Source: AC-56 sp963702195
GTDB taxonomy: Bacteria > Actinomycetota > Thermoleophilia > Solirubrobacterales > 70-9
DNA length: 64,000 nucleotides
Assembly (NCBI GenBank): GCA_963702195.1
Contig: OY969725.1
Span: 1,984,001-2,048,000, forward strand
Direction: 5' to 3'
Positions 7,015 to 15,798 of the stretch are shown piece by piece. Within the stretch, counting starts at the first letter, position 1; every line of letters begins with the position of its first letter. Position numbers and translations under genes: made by a program. The notes under the pieces were generated by a model that worked only from the letters and a program-made list of their open reading frames with translations, was not told the DNA's origin and searched no databases.

Positions 7015-9978
7015 ATGGAGGAGCTCTCCGGTGCACCCCGTCTCGTCGCGGCGTTTCCATTCGTCGGCCGCGTAGCCGAGCTGGAGACACTGCGGGCGCT
7101 GATGCCGAACGCCGACGGCGAGGGCGGCCGGCTCCTGCTGATCGGCGGCGAGTCGGGCTCCGGGAAGAGCCGCCTGGTGCGGGAGTTCGCCGAAGAGGCG
7201 GGTAGAGGGGGCGCACTCGTCCTTTACGGGGCGTGCGACGCGGTGGTACGCACCCCCTACGGCCCGTTCGTGGAGGCGTTGGATCACCTGGCCCGCGAGA
7301 CCGACCCGGACAGGCTGCGCGCTGCCCTGGGAGCGGGAGGCGGCGAGCTCACCCGGGTGATCCCGGACCTGCGCGCCCGGATCGGTGACCTGCCCGAACC
7401 GGTCCAGGCCGACCCGGACACCGAGCGCCACCGGCTGCACCTGGCGGTCACCGAGCTCCTCACCTCGGTCAGCCGGAGCCAGCCGATCCTGCTGGTGCTG
7501 GAGGACGGGCACTGGGCCGATGCCTCCACCCTGCTCCTGCTCCGCCACCTGGCCCGTGCCGGCGGCGCCGCCCGGTTGCTCGTCGTCGCCACCTTTCGCG
7601 ACACCGAGACCGACGTGCCGCGGCCGCTCGCCGAGACCCTCGCCGACCTGCACCGCGCCGACGACGTCGTGCGGCTGCGGCTCGCCGGCCTGAGCCACGA
7701 GGAGGTCACCGAGTTCGTGCGGCGCGCCGGTGACGGCGAGTTCGACGCGGAGGTCGACCATCTCGCCCGGACGATCGCCCAGATCACCGAGGGCAATCCG
7801 TTCCTGATCTCCGAGCTGTGGCGCGCACTCGTGGAGACGCAGGCGGTCGAGCTCGCGGGCGGCACGATCCGGTTGACGCGTCCCGTGGAGGAGCTAACGA
7901 GCCCCGAGAGCGTTCGCGAGGTCGTGAGCCAGCGTCTCTCGCGCCTCGAGCCGCGGACCGCCGACCTGCTCGAGCTCGCAGCCACCGCCGGTCCCGAGTT
8001 CGACTTCGAGCTGATCCGCCGCACCTCCGGCTTGGAGGAGGCGGCGCTCCTGGCGGCGCTGGACGAAGCGGTCCGCAGCGCCCTGATCGAGGAGCGCCCG
8101 TCAGGCCGGGTGACCTACGGCTTCACGCACGAGCTCGTCCGCCGAGCGCTTTATGACCGGCTCAGTCGCATGCGCCGGGCGGAGCTGCACCTGCGGGTGG
8201 GCGAGGCCCTGGAGGAGTCGGGCGAGGGCTCCCCGCGCGCGCTCGCCGACCTCGCCCATCACTTCGCGGAGGCGGCACCGCTCGGGGGCTCGGATCGCGG
8301 CGTCGAGTACAACCTCCGAGCCGCTCGGGCGGCGATGGCCACGCTCGCCTTCGATGAGGCCACTGCCCGGCTTCGAGCCGCGCTCGACCTGCCGATCGAG
8401 GACCCGCTGCGAAGGGCGGAGCTCCTGCTCGACCTGGGTGAGGCGAGCAACCGCGCCGGGCATTCCTCAGACGCGCTCGAGGCCTTCCGGGCGGCAGCGG
8501 AGGTCGGCCGCCAGCACGACGACGCCGAGCTGCTCGCGCGCGCGGCGATCGGATACGAGGACGCCTGCTGGCGCCCGAGCATCGTCGACGCGGGCGCCGT
8601 GGAGCTGCTCGAGGAGGCGGCCGAGAAGCTCGGGGACGGCGACCCAGGACTCCGCGTCGGGCTGTTGAGTGGACTCGCCCGAGCCCTCGACTTCCGGGGC
8701 GAGCGCGAGCGCGGCGCGCTCGTCCGCCGTAACGCTGTCGCCCTGGCGCGCCAACAGCGAGACCGGGCGGGGCTGGCGAGGGTGCTCGTGCGCTCCTATT
8801 GGGCCCGGGGCACCAGCTCGCTGGACGAGATCCTCGCGATGCTGACCGAGGCCCGGGACCTGGGCGAGGAGCTCGGAGAGCCGGAGATCCGCGCCGAGGC
8901 GATGGCCTGGCGGGTGCCGACCTTCGTCGCGCTCGGCGATCTGGGGTCAGCCCGCCGGGAGGTCGCGGAGCTGCTCGACACCGCGGACCAGACCGCGCAG
9001 CCGTTCATGTCGCATGTGGTCGAGCACTACGACTCCGCGATCGCGCTGTGCGACGGCCGCCTGGAGGACGCCGAGGCCAAGGCCCGCCGCTCGCACGAGT
9101 GGAGCCGGTTGCTGACCGGGCGCGACGCCGGGGGGACCTACGGCGTCCAGATGTTCAGCATCCGCCGCGAGCAGGGGCGCCTGGCCGAGGTCGCCCCCGT
9201 CCTGCGGGTGATGGCCGGGGGCTCGCCGCGGCAGGGGCCCTGGCGCCCTGGCCTGATCGCGCTGCTCGTCGACCTCGGAATGGAGCGCGAGGCGCGTGAC
9301 CAGCTCGATCAGGTCGCCGACGCCGGCCTCGAGAGGATGCGGGAATCCCTGTGGCTCGCCTCGCTCACGTACCTCGCCGACGCCGGAGCGGCCCTCGCCG
9401 ACGAGCGCATCGCCGCGCTGGTGTATCCGGAGCTGGAGCCGCACTCGGGGTCGAACGTGATGATCGGCCACCTCGTCACCTGCTACGGCGCCGCCGACCG
9501 CTATCTCGGCATGCTCGCGGCCACCCTGGGCGAGTGGCAGCGTGCCGAGGAGCATTTCGACGCGGCGCTCGAGCTCAACCGGCGCATGGGTGCGAGGACG
9601 TGGCTGGCGCACACCGCCCACCAGTACGCCGCGCTGCTGCACCGGCGAGGACGGGGGACGAGCGATTTGGCGCAGGCGCTGCTTCGCGAGGCCACGTCGC
9701 TCGCGCACGAGATCGGGCTGGCGACGCTGACGGCCCGGATCGAGGATCTGGGCTCGCCGGCGCCACAGGCCGGATTCCCCGACGACCTCTCGCCGCGGGA
9801 GGTGCAGATCCTGCGGCTGGTGGCCCGCGGCCTCAGCAACCGGGAGATCGGCGAGGAGCTCGTGATCAGCGAGCACACCGCCGCCAATCACATCCGCAGC
9901 ATCCTGCGCAAGACCGGATGCGCGAACCGCACCGAGGCCGCCTCGTACGCCCACGAACGCGGATTGGTGGACGCATGA
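7015..9978 (+). CDS. Large ATP-binding LuxR-family (LAL) transcriptional regulator (987 aa)
   Basis: The N-terminal AAA/STAND ATPase has FVGRVAELETL, Walker A GGESGSGKS at residues 44-52 and Walker B LVLEDGHWAD at about 160-170. A long helical TPR/MalT-like middle (residues ~450-910) follows. The C-terminal LuxR HTH occupies roughly the last 65 residues (LSPREVQILRLVARGLSNREIGEELVIS). This is the LAL/MalT-type architecture, in which ligand and ATP control DNA binding. ATG 7015 is preferred over longer frames because it directly precedes the conserved FVGR region. It is divergent from the FAD oxidoreductase, and a DUF4242 gene follows 22 bp downstream. Confidence 0.9.
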   Translation: MEELSGAPRLVAAFPFVGRVAELETLRALMPNADGEGGRLLLIGGESGSGKSRLVREFAEEAGRGGALVLYGACDAVVRTPYGPFVEALDHLARETDPDRLRAALGAGGGELTRVIPDLRARIGDLPEPVQADPDTERHRLHLAVTELLTSVSRSQPILLVLEDGHWADASTLLLLRHLARAGGAARLLVVATFRDTETDVPRPLAETLADLHRADDVVRLRLAGLSHEEVTEFVRRAGDGEFDAEVDHLARTIAQITEGNPFLISELWRALVETQAVELAGGTIRLTRPVEELTSPESVREVVSQRLSRLEPRTADLLELAATAGPEFDFELIRRTSGLEEAALLAALDEAVRSALIEERPSGRVTYGFTHELVRRALYDRLSRMRRAELHLRVGEALEESGEGSPRALADLAHHFAEAAPLGGSDRGVEYNLRAARAAMATLAFDEATARLRAALDLPIEDPLRRAELLLDLGEASNRAGHSSDALEAFRAAAEVGRQHDDAELLARAAIGYEDACWRPSIVDAGAVELLEEAAEKLGDGDPGLRVGLLSGLARALDFRGERERGALVRRNAVALARQQRDRAGLARVLVRSYWARGTSSLDEILAMLTEARDLGEELGEPEIRAEAMAWRVPTFVALGDLGSARREVAELLDTADQTAQPFMSHVVEHYDSAIALCDGRLEDAEAKARRSHEWSRLLTGRDAGGTYGVQMFSIRREQGRLAEVAPVLRVMAGGSPRQGPWRPGLIALLVDLGMEREARDQLDQVADAGLERMRESLWLASLTYLADAGAALADERIAALVYPELEPHSGSNVMIGHLVTCYGAADRYLGMLAATLGEWQRAEEHFDAALELNRRMGARTWLAHTAHQYAALLHRRGRGTSDLAQALLREATSLAHEIGLATLTARIEDLGSPAPQAGFPDDLSPREVQILRLVARGLSNREIGEELVISEHTAANHIRSILRKTGCANRTEAASYAHERGLVDA

Positions 9979-10000
9979 GACAGCGGTACGATGGGCTGTG

Positions 10001-10288
10001 ATGCCGCTCTACGTGATCGAGCGCAACTTTGCCGATCAGCTCGACCTCAGCGACGACGACGTCAAGCTGATCGAGGAGGTCAACGCGGACGAGGGGGTCC
10101 GGTGGCTCTTCTCGTTCCTCAGCGCCGATCGGCGGCGCACGTACTGCCTGTACGAGGCGCCGTCGCCCGACGCGATCGTGGCGGCGGCGAAACGCGCGAA
10201 TGTCCCTGCCGACGCGGTGGTCGAGGTCGACACCGCCGTGCCCGAGCTGTCGGGACGACTCCGCGACTGGGCGGCAGCCCAGCAGTAG
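10001..10288 (+). CDS. DUF4242-like small protein (95 aa)
   Basis: It begins MPLYVIERNFADQLDLSDDDVKLIEEVNADEGVRWLFSFLSADRRRTYCLYEAPS, matching the DUF4242 (nickel-binding-like ferredoxin fold) pattern of a 'YxxER' start and an 'aspd.A...aA...g.P...v.ev' end. It lies 22 bp after the LAL regulator and is probably in the same transcript. Its biochemical function is not established. It ends 43 bp before the convergent FUSC gene. Confidence 0.8.
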   Translation: MPLYVIERNFADQLDLSDDDVKLIEEVNADEGVRWLFSFLSADRRRTYCLYEAPSPDAIVAAAKRANVPADAVVEVDTAVPELSGRLRDWAAAQQ

Positions 10289-10331
10289 CCGCGTGTCGGT
10301 CGAGACGAGGCGAGCCGGCAGGCTCTAGCCG

Positions 10332-12566
10332 TCAGCGCCGCGCGTCGCGGCTCTCGATCCGCGCGGCGGCATCCGCCATCGCCGGCTGGATCGCACGGAG
10401 CATGTCGAGGAGCTTGTCCGACCAAGCGATCGCGAGGCCACGGCTGAGCTCATGGTGCGGGAGCTCGGCGTTCGCCGCCGCCCACTCGAGGACCGGCCGC
10501 TCCGTCGCCGCACCCTGCTCGAGCGGCTCGGGCGGCGTCGTCGCGGCCGCGACCGATTTGCCCAGGTCCCGATACCAGATTCGCAGCTGCTCGCCCTCCC
10601 TCTCGAGCGTCGAGCGTGCGGGCTCCAACCTGTGGGGGACGTCGGAGGCCGACACAGCGTCGAGCTTGAACAGGCTGCGCCCGGAACGCTGGACGCGCGC
10701 GACCCGCACCAGCCGGGTGGCACCGGCGACGAGGACGCCGAGGCTGACGACGTCGAGGGGAGCCGTCGATCGCTCGGCCAGGTACTGCCGCAGGGCATCG
10801 TCGAGCCGCAGGAGCTCGGACTCGGCCTCCCTCGCGGCCCGGTTGATCTCGTCGGCGGTCGTTGCTCCTAGCTCCGCGTCGACATTGCGCGCCACGTACT
10901 CGGCGCCGCTGGCGCAGGCCGAAGCGATCCGGTCGCGAACCACCCCGGCGGCTCCTCGAGGCCAGAAGAGGGCGCCGATCCCGAAGCTGATGGCGCAGCC
11001 GATCGCGATGTCCTCGATGCGGATCAGCCCGACCTGCCAGCCGGCCGGCGCGAGCAGATTGAACAACGTCAGGATCGCGACCGTGAACGCCGCCTGACCG
11101 GCGGCGAACGAGATCGCGCGTGGAGCGTACGCGGCGATCAGCACGGTCACCGGCAGAATCGGCCACAGGACCGACGTCTCAGTGCCGATCGCGTAGAGCA
11201 TCGCACCGCCGGCGACGATTCCGACGAGCGTGCCCGCCATCGCCCGCAGAACGGTGGACCCGGTGTTGAGAGCGTTCGAGCGCAGCACGGAGAGCGTCGC
11301 GAACACAACCCAGAAGCCGTGCTGCAGGTCGATGAGCAGCGCAAGGAGGACCGCCACGCCCAAGGCGACGGCGGCCCGCAGGCTGTTTCGAAACCACACC
11401 GCGCTCGGGTTCGCGTAACCGCGCAAAAGCCGGGCGATCGCCCGGAGGGTGGATGGCTCGCGCGGCGCGCCCGGGTACCAGCTCGCCACCTCCGTCCCCA
11501 GCTCCGGAGGACTCCGTCCCTCGGCCAGCATCCCCTGCGCTCCGATCTGCAGGACCGCCGCCGAGAGGAACCGCAGCCTGAAGGCTTCATCGAACGCCGG
11601 GTGAAGGTCCCCCCTCACGGTTCCGGCGGATTCGAGCGCGCGGCTGAATGCCGCCCCGATCGACTCGCGGGCACGCACCAGACGCCGAAGGTCCGGGGTC
11701 GCTCGGCCCTCTCCGAGCAGCGACGCGGTCGCCTCCAGGACCTGGCGCGACGCGGCCTTCACCTCCCGGGCTTCGGTCAAAAAGGGCTCCAGCCGGGGCG
11801 GCGCGCTGAGGGCGACGGGGGCGATCCAGGCGACGTCGTTGACGAGGTGCGCGAGCGAGGCGGTCCGCCCGGTGGCACCCGTCGGACGGTGGGGGGTCGC
11901 CGAGAACTTGCGGCCCGCGTCCCTGATCGCGGCGAGTGCCTCTTCGACGCGGCGTGAGCTCACCTGCGACTCGGCCCCGGGATGGAGCTCCAGGCACGCC
12001 GCGATCGCCCGACACGCCTGCGCGATGGCACTGCGCAGCACCCGCTGCGGCTTCGCGGGCCACACGAGCAGCGCAGCCGGGATTGCGATGGCACAGGCGA
12101 TCGCCCAGCCGGCGAGCCTGTCCGGGATCTGAGCGTTCGGCGCCTCGATCATCACCGGGACGACGAACAGGAGGAGCGCCGGGTTGGCGCCGGCCGCCAG
12201 ATATCCGCTGATGACCCCCGCGAACAGGACCGTGAACGCGAGCAACCCCATCGCGGCGCCCGCCAGCCAGGGGTAATGGGAGAGGACGGTCCCCAGGGCG
12301 ATCAGCGGGAAGCCGACCGCGGCCAGCCCCAGATAGGCGCGGAGCCGCAGCGGTCGCGGCCCGGTGAACTCCACGAACACGAGCAGCGCGAAGGTCCCGA
12401 AGAACCCGAACAGGGCGACGTTGGCGTTGTCGACGACGACGTCGCCGAAGGCGAAGAGCGCGGTGGCGACCACCGCCGCCCGCAATGCGCTCCTGGCGGC
12501 GAGCTGGTCCGGCCTCCAGCTCGTCAGCCGAGATCTCGCGTCGTGGCTTGCTGCGCGGTCTGTCAT
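10332..12566 (-). CDS. FUSC-family membrane transporter (744 aa)
   Basis: Two repeats of a hydrophobic block (residues ~25-175 and ~390-525, each with about six predicted helices) each precede a soluble helical region. This is the layout of FUSC/YccC/AaeB-type aromatic acid exporters. The second block contains LQHGFWVVFATLSVLRSNALNTGSTVLRAMAGTLVG, the usual FUSC signature. It likely exports aromatic or amphipathic acids; the substrate is unknown. The ATG at 12566 is divergent from the hydrolase gene at 12622. Confidence 0.88.
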   Translation of the reverse strand: MTDRAASHDARSRLTSWRPDQLAARSALRAAVVATALFAFGDVVVDNANVALFGFFGTFALLVFVEFTGPRPLRLRAYLGLAAVGFPLIALGTVLSHYPWLAGAAMGLLAFTVLFAGVISGYLAAGANPALLLFVVPVMIEAPNAQIPDRLAGWAIACAIAIPAALLVWPAKPQRVLRSAIAQACRAIAACLELHPGAESQVSSRRVEEALAAIRDAGRKFSATPHRPTGATGRTASLAHLVNDVAWIAPVALSAPPRLEPFLTEAREVKAASRQVLEATASLLGEGRATPDLRRLVRARESIGAAFSRALESAGTVRGDLHPAFDEAFRLRFLSAAVLQIGAQGMLAEGRSPPELGTEVASWYPGAPREPSTLRAIARLLRGYANPSAVWFRNSLRAAVALGVAVLLALLIDLQHGFWVVFATLSVLRSNALNTGSTVLRAMAGTLVGIVAGGAMLYAIGTETSVLWPILPVTVLIAAYAPRAISFAAGQAAFTVAILTLFNLLAPAGWQVGLIRIEDIAIGCAISFGIGALFWPRGAAGVVRDRIASACASGAEYVARNVDAELGATTADEINRAAREAESELLRLDDALRQYLAERSTAPLDVVSLGVLVAGATRLVRVARVQRSGRSLFKLDAVSASDVPHRLEPARSTLEREGEQLRIWYRDLGKSVAAATTPPEPLEQGAATERPVLEWAAANAELPHHELSRGLAIAWSDKLLDMLRAIQPAMADAAARIESRDARR

Positions 12567-12621
12567 CTGCGATACCCAGCGGCAGTCCTCGCCGTTTCGG
12601 GCTCAGAGTAGATTGCCGTCC

Positions 12622-13452
12622 GTGCCCGACGTTCAGGTGAAGCACGCGGGCGAGGTTGCCTATCGCGAGGCCACGGAAGGGGATGGATCGGACCGGGAGT
12701 CGCTTCCGGTGCTGCTCATCCATGGCTATCCGGAGAGCTCGTTCATGTGGCGGCATCTGCTTGCGCCGCTCGCTGAGTCAGGGCGGCGGGCCATTGCCCC
12801 GGACCTCCCGGGGTATGGCAACTCTCCCCCGTTCCTCTCCGGCACCTGGGAGAGCCACGTCGAGGTCGTCGAGCGGTTCCGGCGGGATGCAGGCCTCGAG
12901 CGCGTGGCGCTGGTGGTGCACGACTGGGGCGGCCTCATCGGGATGCGGTGGGCTTGCGATCACCCCGACGCGGTCGGAGCGCTCGTGGTGAGCAACACCG
13001 GCTTCTTTCCCGACGGCAAGTGGCACGGGCTCGCGTCCGCGCTGCGCACCGAGGGCGCCGGCGAGAAGGTGGTGGACGCACTCGACCGCGACGGGTTCGC
13101 GGCGATGCTCCGCCAGACGGGCAAGGGGTTCGACGACGAGGCCATCGACGACTACTGGAAGGCGTATGAGACCGAGGAGGGGCGCCGGGCGCAGCTCGCC
13201 CTCTACCGCTCCGGCGACTTCGAGAAGCTCGAGCCCTACCAGGGCCGCCTCGCCGAGCTCGGCGTGCCGACTCTGATCCTCTGGGGAGAGGAGGACTCCT
13301 TCGCCCCCGTGGCCGGCGCGTACCGGTTCAACAAGGAGATCCCGGGCTCGAAGCTGGTCCTGATCTCGGGGGCGGGCCACTTCGTCTTCGAGGACGACCC
13401 AGAGCGCTGCGCGAGCGAGATCGTCGGGTTCCTGGACGAGGCCGGGGTTTAG
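12622..13452 (+). CDS. Alpha/beta hydrolase, haloalkane dehalogenase/epoxide hydrolase-like (276 aa)
   Basis: Alpha/beta fold with the oxyanion motif LLIHGYPESSFMW, nucleophile elbow VVHDWGG (Asp nucleophile, as in haloalkane dehalogenases and epoxide hydrolases) and C-terminal catalytic His in GAGHFVFEDDPE. The cap domain covers ~135-210. The GTG at 12622 gives a family-length protein; longer frames add low-complexity sequence antisense to the FUSC gene. The precise substrate cannot be assigned. Confidence 0.87.
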   Translation: MPDVQVKHAGEVAYREATEGDGSDRESLPVLLIHGYPESSFMWRHLLAPLAESGRRAIAPDLPGYGNSPPFLSGTWESHVEVVERFRRDAGLERVALVVHDWGGLIGMRWACDHPDAVGALVVSNTGFFPDGKWHGLASALRTEGAGEKVVDALDRDGFAAMLRQTGKGFDDEAIDDYWKAYETEEGRRAQLALYRSGDFEKLEPYQGRLAELGVPTLILWGEEDSFAPVAGAYRFNKEIPGSKLVLISGAGHFVFEDDPERCASEIVGFLDEAGV

Positions 13453-13465
13453 ACCGCCCGATTCG

Positions 13466-14146
13466 TCAGTAACCAGCAGCTTGCTCGCAGTTCACCGGCC
13501 TTGGATCGAGGTGAGCGTCGAAAGACGCGTAATCGTCACGGCCGCGACCGCAACCGATCTTGTGGTCGTGTAGCCCGTCGATGGCATAGATGGCGTCCTT
13601 ACCACGCCCCGCGCGAAAGTCGTCGTGACCCGGGTCGCCAATGTTTCCGAGAAGGTCCCGGCCCCTGCGCCCTCGTTCGAGGTCCGGGCCACGACCACCC
13701 TCGATCTTGTCGCGGTGCCATCCGCCCACTAGCACGTCTTTCCCGTGTCCGCCGCCGATGTAGGAGCCGACCGGGACAGTCCTGCCAACGCGGATCCGGT
13801 CGCGCCCCCCTCCGCCGAACAGGTCCAACCGCGTGTGGATGGGACTGCTCGTGCACAGAATCTCGTTCGGATCCACCCGTGTGCAGCTGTCGCTCGGCGG
13901 GGCGTAACCGATCTCGACTCCCTGGTTGTCACGGATGCGGAAGGCGCCGGCGCTCTCCCTGTACCCGACCGTGATGCGATCCCGGGTGTCGTCGCCCTGG
14001 ACCTTGACCCGCGGCGGGTCATAGGAACGGCCATCGTCGTACTCCGGATAGACGAATACCTCCGCCGCCTTCGCGGAGCCGGCTACCAATAGGAGGAGGA
14101 ATGCGCCAGCTGCTCCGCATCCCGCCCATCGACCGCCTCGCCTCAT
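13466..14146 (-). CDS. Secreted Gly/Asp-rich RTX-like protein (226 aa)
   Basis: A signal peptide (residues ~8-28, FLLLLVAGSAKA) is followed by a beta-strand region. A glycine/aspartate-rich C-terminal half follows with degenerate hemolysin-type calcium-binding repeats (GGGGRDRIRVG, GGGHGKDVLVGG, GGRGPDLERGRRGRDLLG). Two Cys pairs are likely. It begins 11 bp after the stop of the glycosidase gene, so the two are probably one transcript and both are exported. The repeats are more basic than classical RTX nonapeptides, so calcium binding is uncertain. Confidence 0.75.
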   Translation of the reverse strand: MRRGGRWAGCGAAGAFLLLLVAGSAKAAEVFVYPEYDDGRSYDPPRVKVQGDDTRDRITVGYRESAGAFRIRDNQGVEIGYAPPSDSCTRVDPNEILCTSSPIHTRLDLFGGGGRDRIRVGRTVPVGSYIGGGHGKDVLVGGWHRDKIEGGRGPDLERGRRGRDLLGNIGDPGHDDFRAGRGKDAIYAIDGLHDHKIGCGRGRDDYASFDAHLDPRPVNCEQAAGY

Positions 14147-14157
14147 CCTGCAACCCC

Positions 14158-15228
14158 CTATCGAATGCTGAAGCGCTTGAATGCGCGCCACGCAGGCTTT
14201 GCGTCTCCGTCTACCGTGAACAACCCAGCGTGGCGGCAAAAGATGCACCCCTTGTCCGGGTTCTTGCGGATGTCCTGCCAGGCAAACCAGCTGACGCCTG
14301 AGAGCCGCCAATCCTTCTGGTGCCGGGAAAGCGACTTGAACGCCCCCTTCAGGCGGCGCGCCTGCCCACGCGGGGTCGTAACCAGAGGCGCCCCGGGAGG
14401 CCCGCCCGATGCCCATCCGAGCTCGGTTATCGCAAGCGGGGTCCTGGCGTCGTTCGCGCGCGCCATCACCCGGCGGATCAGCGAAACCTCGTACTTCATG
14501 TCCCTGACCCGCGGTGCGTACGGGTGCAAGGCCACCTGGTCGAAGCTCCTGCGAATGCCCTTCACCCGGTACATCGCGCGCAGGAACGTTCGCGGGTCCA
14601 TGCCGTCGTGTACCCACGCGACGCCGCCGAGCACGATCGTGGCGTGTTGATCCTGGGAGCGAATCGCCCTGGCGGAGAGGCGTAGGAGTCGCGCGTAATC
14701 GCGCGGGCTCGGCTTGGGAAGCCAGTAGAAATCGAAGTTCGGCTCGTTCCAGATTTGCCAGTGCGTCACCGGCTTGCGGTGAGTCCGGCCTGCCCAGAAC
14801 GACCCGCCGCGACCGTATCTCTTCACGACCTTGCGCAGGAACGACTTCCAGGCCTCGCGAGCGGCCTTGGAGCGAAGCGGCGGATGGGCCGGAGCCGAGG
14901 CAATCCAGCGCGGTGACCCATAGAGAAAGGGGCGCAGCTTTACGCCCGCCCTCGCCGTTGCGGCGACGAGCGCGTCCGTGTCGGACCAGTCGTAGACGCC
15001 CCGCCTGCGCTCCACCTGGTCCCACTGGATCGGGACTCGCAGGCTTCCGACGTGGCCCGCTCGCATGTTCTGAAAATCGCGGCCGTTGAGCCCCGCCTGC
15101 GAGACCACGCCGAAGAAGCTCCGCGGCACCGTCGCGCTCGCACTCGATCCAACTCCCGCACCCAACGCCACAACGAGCCCGAGCGTCAGCACGAGTCTTC
15201 GCCGCCGGCTCTCCCTGCTCCCCGCCAC
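14158..15228 (-). CDS. Secreted glycoside hydrolase, clan GH-A TIM barrel (356 aa)
   Basis: After a signal peptide (RRRRLVLTLGLVVALGAGVG...) comes a TIM barrel. The acid/base Glu is in HWQIWNEPNFDFYW and the nucleophile Glu in PLAITELGWASG, the two-Glu pattern of clan GH-A (GH5/GH39/GH42-like). The phrase SFFGVVSQAGLNGRDFQNM at the mature N-terminus is typical of actinobacterial secreted members. GTG 15228 is chosen because it directly precedes the signal peptide; its ribosome site is weak. The substrate polysaccharide is unknown. It is followed by the RTX-like gene. Confidence 0.82.
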   Translation of the reverse strand: MAGSRESRRRRLVLTLGLVVALGAGVGSSASATVPRSFFGVVSQAGLNGRDFQNMRAGHVGSLRVPIQWDQVERRRGVYDWSDTDALVAATARAGVKLRPFLYGSPRWIASAPAHPPLRSKAAREAWKSFLRKVVKRYGRGGSFWAGRTHRKPVTHWQIWNEPNFDFYWLPKPSPRDYARLLRLSARAIRSQDQHATIVLGGVAWVHDGMDPRTFLRAMYRVKGIRRSFDQVALHPYAPRVRDMKYEVSLIRRVMARANDARTPLAITELGWASGGPPGAPLVTTPRGQARRLKGAFKSLSRHQKDWRLSGVSWFAWQDIRKNPDKGCIFCRHAGLFTVDGDAKPAWRAFKRFSIR

Positions 15229-15291
15229 GACGAATCCAGGGTCGCATCGGCAGGCGACCCTGTCAAGCGCGCCGGTAGATTCGGTCACGCG

Positions 15292-15798
15292 ATGGAGTTC
15301 CTCCCCTACACCGACGAGCATCGGGGCCTGACCGAGGCGCTCGAGCTCGATCCGGAGGTGATGAGGGAGCTCGGCGGACCCGCGGACCCGGCGGATCTCG
15401 ACCGGGTGCACCGCATGCGGGTCGAGACGGTGGCGAGGGGCGACTGGTATTTCGTGATCGTGCCGGAACCATCAGGGCCGCCGGTGGGCGCGATCGGGAT
15501 CTGGGAGTCGACGATCGCGGGCTCGACGATCCACGAGGTGGGTTGGATGGTGCTGCCCGAGTTCCAGGGCAGGGGGATCGCGAGGGAGGCGCTGGGGATG
15601 CTGATCGCGCGCGCCCGCTCAGATCCCGGCTACACCCGGATCCACGCGTTCCCCGGCGTCTCGAACGCTCCGTCGAACGCGCTCTGCAGGAGGTCCGGCT
15701 TCGCCCGCACCGAGGAGATGGAGGTCAAGTTCCGAGACCGCCCGCTGCGGGTGAACCACTGGGAGCTCGACCTGTCGGGCGCTGGGAAGAGCGCTTGA
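15292..15798 (+). CDS. GNAT-family N-acetyltransferase (168 aa)
   Basis: GNAT fold with the acetyl-CoA loop VLPEFQGRGIAREAL (Q/R-x-x-G-x-G/A) at about residues 85-100 and the later NAPSNALCRRSGFARTEEMEVKF, as in RimJ/RimL-type enzymes. The ATG at 15292 lies 64 bp from the divergent glycosidase start. Its 3' end overlaps the convergent WS/DGAT gene by 74 bp, so one of the two C-termini may have been extended by loss of an earlier stop. The acceptor substrate is unknown. Confidence 0.85.
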   Translation: MEFLPYTDEHRGLTEALELDPEVMRELGGPADPADLDRVHRMRVETVARGDWYFVIVPEPSGPPVGAIGIWESTIAGSTIHEVGWMVLPEFQGRGIAREALGMLIARARSDPGYTRIHAFPGVSNAPSNALCRRSGFARTEEMEVKFRDRPLRVNHWELDLSGAGKSA